This document shows positions 57,603 to 64,000 of a DNA stretch of 64,000 nt, piece after piece. The translations under genes were made by a program, and so were the position numbers. Each line of letters starts with the position of its first letter. Within the stretch, counting starts at the first letter, position 1. The stretch spans positions 1 through 64,000 of the forward strand of contig CAZDEB010000001.1 in the NCBI GenBank assembly GCA_964504305.1. The letters run 5' to 3'. The stretch is from UBA11606 sp964504305. Lineage in GTDB: Bacteria > Actinomycetota > Acidimicrobiia > Acidimicrobiales > Aldehydirespiratoraceae. Below the pieces are notes generated by a model. That model was not told the origin of the DNA, did no database searches, and saw only the letters and a program-made list of their open reading frames with translations.

Positions 57603-59207
57603 ATGGCTGACATCCAAGAATGGGATGTTGAAGACGAAGAGTTCTGGGAACGCGAGGGTAAACACGTCGCGAGCCGAAATCTCTGGGTCTCAATCCCGAG
57701 TTTGCTTTGCGGATTCGCGGTTTGGCTCTACTGGAGCATCATCACCGTCCAGATGCTCAATCTGGGATTCCCGTTCGAGCAGTCCGAGTTGTTCACTCTG
57801 TCGGCGATCGCCGGCCTCACGGGTGCGACACTGCGGATCCCGAGCAGTTTCTTCATTCGCATCGCTGGTGGCCGTAACACCATCTTCTTCACCACTGCGT
57901 TGTTGATGATTCCTGCGGTCGGCACGGGATTTGCCCTCCTCGATCAGGACACTCCGCTGTGGGTCTTCCAGTTGTTGGCGTTCTTGTCAGGCCTCGGCGG
58001 CGGCAACTTTGCGTCGTCGATGTCGAACATCAGCTTCTTTTATCCAAAGAAGATGCAGGGGCTGAGTCTCGGACTCAACGCCGGTCTCGGAAATGCGGGT
58101 GTGACCACCATGCAGATTCTGATTCCGCTGGTGATGACCAACGCCATCTTCGGCGGTGCAGCCATGGTGCTCGAAAAGCCGTCAGGCACTTTGATCGGCA
58201 CGATCGACGCCGGCACCGATACATGGATTCACAACGCCGGATTCGTATGGCTCTTGTTCCTGGTTCCGCTCGCCTACTTCGGGTGGACACGCATGAACAA
58301 CATCCGAACCGAGCACGTGTCGCCCAACATTGGTTCGCCGTTCTCGGCCTTCGCGAACATCACCGGGATGTTGCTGGTGGCGTTTGTGACCTCGGCAATC
58401 GGTCTCTTCGTGATCCTTCCCGACCCCACGGGCCTGGGTGCTCCGTCTTGGGCCAAATATCCGGTGATCGCCGGAGTGCTGTGGTTGACAGTGTTCTTGC
58501 TCAAGCAGATCCCTGGCGAGATCAAGCCCAACCTCGAGCGTCAATATCGCATCTTCGGCAACCGCCACACCTGGGTGATGAGCACGATCTACACCATGAC
58601 GTTCGGTAGCTTCATTGGTTACTCGGCTGGCTTTGCGCTGGCCATCAAGGTGGTCTTCGGTTTCAAGCACATCGAGACCGATGGGGTTTGGGATCACTCG
58701 GTTGTCAACCCTGATGGTCCCTCCGCTCTCACCTTTGCCTGGATGGGGCCCTTTATCGGGGCGTTCATTCGACCGGTTGGTGGCTGGATCGCCGACCGAC
58801 TCGGCGGCGCACGGGTCACGCACTACGTGTCGATCGTGATGACGGCGAGTGCCCTCGGGGTCGCTTACTACCTCCGTGAGGCCTATCGATCCGAAACCCC
58901 TCAGGACTTCTTCGTACCGTTCTTCTTGATCTTCTTGCTCCTGTTTGCGGCATCGGGAATCGGCAACGGTTCGACCTTCCGCACCATTGCCATGGTCTTC
59001 GACAAAGAGCAGGCTGGCCCAGTTCTGGGGTGGACGTCGGCAGTCGCAGCCTACGGCGCCTTTGTTGTGCCTCAGGAATTTGGCGAACAGATCAGGGGAG
59101 GGACCCCCGAAGTTGCGCTTATCGGTTTCGCCATCTTCTACCTGGTTTGTCTCTTCCTTAACTGGTGGTTCTACCTAGGACCCAAAGCGGAGTTCAAGAA
59201 CCCATGA
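57603..59207 (+). CDS. narK: NarK-family nitrate/nitrite transporter, second copy
   Basis: A 534-residue NNP-family MFS transporter. WLYWSIITVQMLNLGFPF is the first helix, GLNAGLGNAGVTTMQ the first nitrate signature, and GSFIGYSAGFALAIKVVFGF the conserved Lys-containing helix of NarK2-type antiporters. A GAGAGGA ribosome site precedes ATG 57603. Its stop overlaps the start of a dihaem cytochrome c. It is distinct from the first NarK, so the two are not a recent duplication. Confidence 0.92.
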   Translation: MADIQEWDVEDEEFWEREGKHVASRNLWVSIPSLLCGFAVWLYWSIITVQMLNLGFPFEQSELFTLSAIAGLTGATLRIPSSFFIRIAGGRNTIFFTTALLMIPAVGTGFALLDQDTPLWVFQLLAFLSGLGGGNFASSMSNISFFYPKKMQGLSLGLNAGLGNAGVTTMQILIPLVMTNAIFGGAAMVLEKPSGTLIGTIDAGTDTWIHNAGFVWLLFLVPLAYFGWTRMNNIRTEHVSPNIGSPFSAFANITGMLLVAFVTSAIGLFVILPDPTGLGAPSWAKYPVIAGVLWLTVFLLKQIPGEIKPNLERQYRIFGNRHTWVMSTIYTMTFGSFIGYSAGFALAIKVVFGFKHIETDGVWDHSVVNPDGPSALTFAWMGPFIGAFIRPVGGWIADRLGGARVTHYVSIVMTASALGVAYYLREAYRSETPQDFFVPFFLIFLLLFAASGIGNGSTFRTIAMVFDKEQAGPVLGWTSAVAAYGAFVVPQEFGEQIRGGTPEVALIGFAIFYLVCLFLNWWFYLGPKAEFKNP

Positions 59208-60124
59208 ACACACAGGTCCACAACCCTTTGGCCACAAACCGGGGGAGCGTTGTCCGGCTGCTCATTTCGGTTGGCGCTCTAGCTCTCGCACTCGGGGCGT
59301 TTCCGGCGCTGGTGGGCGGTGCGGCGGCGGGCCAGCCGGAGCGTAGCATCCCCGAACTAACTGTCGGGCAGGTAGCTGTGGCTCAAGACGCCGACGCCGG
59401 CGCCGAGGTCTTTGCCGAGAATTGTGCGACCTGTCACCAAGCATCCGGCGAAGGAATAGTGGGTACTTTCCCGCCCCTGGCCGGCAACCCCGATGTGGCC
59501 GATGCCACCTATGTCGAGGGGATCGTAAGAAACGGTCTGGCCGGCCCGCTTGAAGTGCTCGGAGTTGCCTACGACGGGAAGATGGCCTCCTTTGATCAGC
59601 TCTCGGATGAGGAAGTTTCCGCGGTGGCCGCGTTCGTGAGTTCGCTGGCCGACGTTGATACCTCATCAACTCCCAGTTCTGAGGCCCCGGTTGCCGAGCC
59701 CGGCGACGCGGCCCAAGGCCGCGAACTGTTCGTGGGATCAACTCGCTTCGACAACGGTGCGTCGGCCTGTGCGAGCTGTCACACCGCCGGCGATGTTGGC
59801 AACCTCGGGGGCTGGAGTCTGGGACCGGACCTCACCAATGTTCACCAAACCCTCGGCGGCGACGTGGGGTTGTCGGCCTGGTTGTCGAGTCCCGCTTCGG
59901 CGACGATGCGCCCAATTTTCGGTGAGCGCCCTCTGAGCGAACCAGAGATAGCCGACGTAGTCGCCTTCTTGGGCGACGCCCCCACTCAAACGAAACCAAC
60001 AGACCCCGGGGACGGGTTGATTTATGCCGGCGTGACCGGACTACTCGTCCTCATCGGTGGCATGGCCATCGCGTGGCGCGGAATGCGCCAGACGTATATG
60101 CAGCGGCTTAGGAGCAAGCGATGA
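59204..60124 (+). CDS. Dihaem cytochrome c with C-terminal membrane anchor
   Basis: A 306-residue exported cytochrome with signal peptide (LLISVGALALALGAFPALVGGAAA) and two class I haem domains: CATCHQASGEG near residue 76 and CASCHTAGDVG near 189, with a Ser/Pro/Glu linker between. A transmembrane helix (about 270-290) anchors the C-terminus. ATG 59204 overlaps the narK stop (ATGA) and the stop overlaps narG, so it is an integral part of the operon. It may link the bc complex to the nitrate reductase, resembling NarC-type cytochromes. Confidence 0.9.
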   Translation: MNTQVHNPLATNRGSVVRLLISVGALALALGAFPALVGGAAAGQPERSIPELTVGQVAVAQDADAGAEVFAENCATCHQASGEGIVGTFPPLAGNPDVADATYVEGIVRNGLAGPLEVLGVAYDGKMASFDQLSDEEVSAVAAFVSSLADVDTSSTPSSEAPVAEPGDAAQGRELFVGSTRFDNGASACASCHTAGDVGNLGGWSLGPDLTNVHQTLGGDVGLSAWLSSPASATMRPIFGERPLSEPEIADVVAFLGDAPTQTKPTDPGDGLIYAGVTGLLVLIGGMAIAWRGMRQTYMQRLRSKR

Positions 60125-63100
60125 CTGACCAATGGATCGAGGAGACGGTCGCCCCGGCCGAGCGAAAATGGGAGGAGTTCTATCGCAACCGCTTCCAGCA
60201 CGACAAGAGGGTGCGCACCACGCACGGCGTCAACTGCACCGGCAGTTGTTCGTGGGAAGTATTCGTCAAAGACGGCATTGTTACTTGGGAGCTCCAAGCA
60301 ACCGACTATCCACAGCTCGAAGAAGGATTGCCGCCTTATGAGCCTCGTGGTTGCCAGCGAGGTATCTCCTACTCGTGGTATTTGTACTCGCCGATTCGGG
60401 TGAAGTACCCCTACGTCCGCGGCGTGTTGATCGATATGTATCGCCAAGCCAAGCGTGAGGCGCTGGGCGACCCGGTCAACGCTTGGGCCGCCATTCAAGA
60501 GAATCCGGAATGGCGTCGCAAGTATCAGGAGGCGCGCGGTAAAGGTGGGTTCCGGCGCATCAGTTGGGACGAGGCGCTCGAGTTGGCGGCCGCGTCAACC
60601 ATCCATACCAACAAAGAGCATGGCCCTGATCGGGTCGCCGGGTTCTCGCCCATCCCGGCAATGTCGCAGGTGAGCTACGCGGCCGGTAGCCGGTTCATGT
60701 CGCTCATTGGCGGCGTGATCATGAGTTTCTACGATTGGTACTGCGACCTCCCGCCGGCATCGCCGGAGATCTGGGGTGAGCAGACCGACGTCCACGAGTC
60801 GGCCGACTGGTACAACTCGAGATTCGTAGCGGTCATGGGTGCGAATCTCAACATGACTCGCACCCCCGATACTCACTTCATTTCCGAGGTTCGCCACGCT
60901 GGCGCAAAGCTGGCGGTCTTCAGCCCCGACTTCTCTCAGGTGGCAAAATATGCCGACTGGTGGATTCCGTCGAACCCTGGCCAAGACACGGCCTTTTGGC
61001 TCGCGGTGAACCACGTCTTGTTGACCGAGTTCTACTCCGAACGCAAGGTCGACTACTTCCAAGATTACGCCAAGGAAAACACCGACCTTCCGTTCCTCGT
61101 CGAAGTGAAGGACGGCAAAGCCGGCAAGTATTTGCGCGCTGGCGAGGTGGCTCCCTACACCGAGGTCGAGAACCCTGACTGGAAGCTGCTGGTCTGGGAC
61201 GACACGACCGACTCGCCGATGCTGCCCAACGGGACGTTGGGTGATCGTTGGGCCGACGAGAACAAGGGCCACTGGAACCTGCTGCTCAAAGACAGCATGA
61301 CCGGCGAGGACATCAGCCCCCGCCTGTCGTTCATCGATCAACACGACGACGTTGTTTCGGTTGAGCTCGAGTTCTTTGGCACCGATGGTCTGGTAACCAG
61401 GTCGGTTCCTGTTCGAACAGTCGAAACCAGCGACGGACCGGTCACCGTCACCACCGTGTTCGACCTGCTCAACGCCCGTTTCGGTGTCGATCGTGGCCTC
61501 AAGGGCTACGACGCCGCCAGCTATGACGATGAAGGGGTGCCCTATACCCCCGCATGGCAAGAGCAGTACACGGGTATTCACCGCGACACTGTTGTGAAGT
61601 TCGCCCGCGAGTGGGGCCGCAATGGCGAGCTCACCAAGGGCAAGAACCTGATCATCATCGGTGCCGGCGCGAATCACTGGTACCACAACAACCTGTTGTA
61701 TCGATCTGGCATCTGCGCACTGATGCTGACCGGTTCGGTTGGCGTCAACGGCGGCGGTCTAGGGCACTACGTTGGGCAGGAGAAACTGGTCAACGCGGCG
61801 TCGTGGGCATCGGTTGCCTTCGGTACCGACTGGGGCATGGCCCCTCGCCACCAAAACACGCCGTCATTTCACTATGTGCATTCTGATCAGTGGCGCTACG
61901 AGCGGGGCTACCGCGAGTACGACTCTTTGCCCGGCGAACACCCGGAGCGCTTCGATCACACGATCGATCACCAGGCCCGGGCGGTGCGCCAAGGCTGGCT
62001 CCCGTTCTTCCCGCAGTTCAAGCAGAACCCGACCGAGATCGTGCGGCAGGCCCGTCGATCCGGTTTGGAAACCGACGAAGAGATCACGAACTACGTAGTC
62101 GAGGGTCTCAAGTCCGGGGAGATCGAATTTGCGATTGATGATCCCGATGCCCCTGAATCGTGGCCTCGCACGTGGTTTATCTGGCGCGGCAACGCGATCG
62201 GCACGTCGGCCAAGGGACACGAGTTCTTCTTGCGCCACTATTTGGGAGCAGACTCCACCGCGATCGCGGCCGAACCAGACGATCACGGGGTGGCCGAGGT
62301 CAACATCGCGCCCGACGCCCCAATCGGCAAGATGGACCTGGTAGTCGATCTCAACTTCCGCATGGACACAACTGCGTTGTATTCCGATCTCGTGCTACCG
62401 GCGGCGACTTGGTATGAAAAAGACGACCTCAACAGCACCGACATGCACTCGTTCATCAACCCCATGCAGGCCGCCGTTCCACCGGCGTGGGAGTCAAAGT
62501 CCGATTGGCAGATCTTTTCGGCCTTGGCCAAGAAGGTGTCGGAGATGTCCGGCGGTCACCTGCCAGCCGAGGTTGAGGACGTTGTTATGCAGCCTCTTGC
62601 TCATGACACTCCCGACGAGATGGCCCAGACTCAGCCCGGGGACTGGCGCACCGGCGAAGTCGAGGCGATCCCGGGCGAGACCATGCCCAAGTTCAAGGTA
62701 GTCAAACGAAGTTTCAAGGATCTGTACGAGCGGATGACGTCGCTTGGTCTCGGAGTGCGTGAGAACGGCGTGGCCGCCCACGGGATGCGTCTGCCAGTCG
62801 AAGACTTCTACGACCAATTGGCCCGTAAACAGCCTGACCGACGAAGTTTGGGAGGCGACGCACCACTCAGGCCGTCACTGGTGCGAGACCGTGAGGTTTG
62901 CGAGACAATTCTGGCCCTCGACCCTGCTTCCAACGGCGAGATCGCTCATAGGGCTTTTGAGGCCGAAGGGGCCAAAACGGGGCTCGACCTTACCCACCTG
63001 GCGGCCGGCCAACGAGACACGCGGATCGACTTCTCGGCGCTCATAAGCCAACCACGGCGCGTCCTTACGACGCCGACGTGGAGCGGTTTGATCGCCAAGG

Positions 63101-63744
63101 GGCGGGCCTACAGCCCCTACACCCTCAACGTCGAAGAGCGAGTGCCTTGGCGCACCCTCACCGGCCGTCAGCACTTCTACCTCGATCATGAGCGCTACAT
63201 CGAGTGGGGCGAGCACCTGCCTGTGTATAAACCTCGGCCCGATCACGCCATGCTTTCAGAGACCGAAGAGTCGTTGGCCGAAGGGCAAAACGGCAAGCTT
63301 TTCAACTACATCACGCCTCATGGCAAATGGTCGATCCACTCGACCTACGGCGACAACGAGCGCATGATGACGTTGTCGAGGGGCGGTTATCCGGTCTGGA
63401 TCAACGTCAAGGATGCCGCCGATCTTGGGATCGTCGACAACGACTGGGTCGAGGTCTATAACGACAACGGTGTGTTCGTTCAGCGCTGCACCACATCGTC
63501 TCGCATCCCGCGGGGAACGGTGTTCGTGTATCACGCGACCGAACGCACGGTCGGTATTCCGATCTCACCGCGCCGGGGCAAGCGAGCCGGAATGAATAAC
63601 TCGCTTACCCGAACCCGTCTCAAGCCAGTCCTGATGAGCGGTGGTTACGCACAATTCACTTACGCCTTCAACTACTGGGGTCCCACCGGTGTCAACCGAG
63701 ACACATTCGTTTATGTGCGTCGCATCGAGCGGCCTGACTACTAG
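60121..63744 (+). CDS. narG: Respiratory nitrate reductase alpha subunit
   Basis: A 1207-residue Mo-bisMGD catalytic subunit reducing nitrate to nitrite. The FS0 cluster ligands His35, Cys39, Cys43 and Cys78 match the spacing of E. coli NarG (H-x3-C-x3-C-x34-C). SFYDWYCDLPPASPEIWGEQTDVHESADWYNS contains the likely Mo-ligand Asp. RTPDTHFISEVRHAGAKLAVFSPDF and the C-terminal TYAFNYWGPTGVNRDTFVYVRR are typical NarG. No twin-arginine signal is present, so it should face the cytoplasm. It overlaps the cytochrome c gene and is followed by narH after 6 bases. Confidence 0.96.
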   Translation: MTDQWIEETVAPAERKWEEFYRNRFQHDKRVRTTHGVNCTGSCSWEVFVKDGIVTWELQATDYPQLEEGLPPYEPRGCQRGISYSWYLYSPIRVKYPYVRGVLIDMYRQAKREALGDPVNAWAAIQENPEWRRKYQEARGKGGFRRISWDEALELAAASTIHTNKEHGPDRVAGFSPIPAMSQVSYAAGSRFMSLIGGVIMSFYDWYCDLPPASPEIWGEQTDVHESADWYNSRFVAVMGANLNMTRTPDTHFISEVRHAGAKLAVFSPDFSQVAKYADWWIPSNPGQDTAFWLAVNHVLLTEFYSERKVDYFQDYAKENTDLPFLVEVKDGKAGKYLRAGEVAPYTEVENPDWKLLVWDDTTDSPMLPNGTLGDRWADENKGHWNLLLKDSMTGEDISPRLSFIDQHDDVVSVELEFFGTDGLVTRSVPVRTVETSDGPVTVTTVFDLLNARFGVDRGLKGYDAASYDDEGVPYTPAWQEQYTGIHRDTVVKFAREWGRNGELTKGKNLIIIGAGANHWYHNNLLYRSGICALMLTGSVGVNGGGLGHYVGQEKLVNAASWASVAFGTDWGMAPRHQNTPSFHYVHSDQWRYERGYREYDSLPGEHPERFDHTIDHQARAVRQGWLPFFPQFKQNPTEIVRQARRSGLETDEEITNYVVEGLKSGEIEFAIDDPDAPESWPRTWFIWRGNAIGTSAKGHEFFLRHYLGADSTAIAAEPDDHGVAEVNIAPDAPIGKMDLVVDLNFRMDTTALYSDLVLPAATWYEKDDLNSTDMHSFINPMQAAVPPAWESKSDWQIFSALAKKVSEMSGGHLPAEVEDVVMQPLAHDTPDEMAQTQPGDWRTGEVEAIPGETMPKFKVVKRSFKDLYERMTSLGLGVRENGVAAHGMRLPVEDFYDQLARKQPDRRSLGGDAPLRPSLVRDREVCETILALDPASNGEIAHRAFEAEGAKTGLDLTHLAAGQRDTRIDFSALISQPRRVLTTPTWSGLIAKGRAYSPYTLNVEERVPWRTLTGRQHFYLDHERYIEWGEHLPVYKPRPDHAMLSETEESLAEGQNGKLFNYITPHGKWSIHSTYGDNERMMTLSRGGYPVWINVKDAADLGIVDNDWVEVYNDNGVFVQRCTTSSRIPRGTVFVYHATERTVGIPISPRRGKRAGMNNSLTRTRLKPVLMSGGYAQFTYAFNYWGPTGVNRDTFVYVRRIERPDY

Positions 63745-63750
63745 GAGCAA

Positions 63751-64000
63751 ATGATGCGAGTACGAGCTCAGATGAGCATGCTGTTTCATTTAGATAAATG
63801 CATCGGGTGTCATACCTGCTCGGTGGCGTGCAAGAACCTGTGGACCGACCGCCCTGGTGCGGAATACATGTGGTGGAACAACGTCGAGACGCGGCCAGGG
63901 ACGGGCTATCCCACCGGCTGGGAAGACCAGGACCACTACCAGGGGGGCTGGCAGCGCGACGAGAAGGGTCGGCTGAAGCTGACGCTGCATTCCAAAGCCG
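63751..64000 (+). CDS. narH: Respiratory nitrate reductase beta subunit (partial, runs off the window)
   Basis: The first 83 codons of the four-cluster Fe-S subunit. MLFHLDKCIGCHTCSVACKNLW supplies the first [4Fe-4S] ligand set, followed by EYMWWNNVETRPGTGYPTGWEDQ and GGWQRDEKGRLKLTLHSKA, all characteristic of NarH. An AGGAG site precedes ATG 63751. The rest, and presumably narJ and narI, lie beyond the edge. Confidence 0.95.
   Translation, partial: MMRVRAQMSMLFHLDKCIGCHTCSVACKNLWTDRPGAEYMWWNNVETRPGTGYPTGWEDQDHYQGGWQRDEKGRLKLTLHSKA

Overview
The window reads as chromosomal DNA of a high-GC actinobacterium. The F420-type LLM oxidoreductase, RskA-like anti-sigma factor, zinc-ribbon-free leaderless-looking starts, many GTG starts and ATGA/GTGA stop-start overlaps fit Actinomycetota. 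The gene mix (DUF2855 protein, GltD-like flavoprotein next to a Rieske/cytochrome b complex) would suit the Acidimicrobiia, but that placement is an inference. I saw no rRNA, tRNA, CRISPR array or intact insertion sequence.

Layout. (1) 0.1-5.5 kb: two copies of a two-gene module (a STAS-like small protein followed by an SRPBCC protein), each beside a regulator gene on the other strand (WYL or TetR), then a FAD monooxygenase-like reductase divergent from a TetR gene with a clear palindromic operator. (2) 5.6-7.7 kb: a three-cysteine Rrf2 regulator overlapping a YwiC-like membrane protein, then a frameshifted DUF542/ScdA-like remnant and a frameshifted nucleotidyltransferase remnant. (3) 7.8-12.9 kb: SDR plus DUF427, two lipoproteins (cupredoxin, DUF7282-like), an ECF sigma/anti-sigma pair, and a saccharopine-dehydrogenase-like protein with an in-frame 15-bp repeat expansion.

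(4) 12.9-25.4 kb is the most unusual region. A minus-strand, translationally coupled operon (18675 to 13988) encodes a PqqD-domain protein with a Tat-like signal and a 74-residue Pro/Thr-rich tail, an HprK-like kinase, a protein with two 2-oxoglutarate/Fe(II) dioxygenase domains (prolyl-hydroxylase type), an O-fucosyltransferase-like protein and a glycosyltransferase resembling plant hydroxyproline arabinosyltransferases. Divergent from it is a 1012-residue multidomain glycosyltransferase whose C-terminal half resembles the Skp1 hydroxyproline GlcNAc-transferase family, followed by another glycosyltransferase-like gene, two sulfotransferases and a methyltransferase. Together they suggest a bacterial pathway that hydroxylates and glycosylates proline/threonine in an exported, arabinogalactan-protein-like tail. 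This is inference from domain content.

(5) 25.4-34.7 kb: LtrA, then deoxynucleoside catabolism (purine nucleoside phosphorylase, phosphohexomutase-type mutase, deoC, two ALDH-family proteins, thymidine phosphorylase, cytidine deaminase) and a cold-shock gene with a strong terminator. (6) 34.7-45.4 kb: LLM and VOC proteins, a MocR regulator divergent from a class III aminotransferase and mmsA (likely beta-alanine/beta-aminoisobutyrate breakdown), an MmyB-type regulator, a GAF-GGDEF diguanylate cyclase and an MDR oxidoreductase. (7) 45.4-51.5 kb: a secreted beta-propeller with an Asp/His tail, DUF808, a haem-binding protein, a FAD oxidoreductase and DUF2855. (8) 51.6-64 kb: a contiguous anaerobic respiratory operon (small membrane protein, GltD-like Fe-S flavoprotein, split cytochrome b, Rieske, cytochrome c, two NarK-type transporters, dihaem cytochrome c, narG and the start of narH), preceded by a palindrome with the spacing of a DosR/DevR box. 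The Rrf2-YwiC pair at 5.6 kb may belong to the same nitrate/NO physiology.
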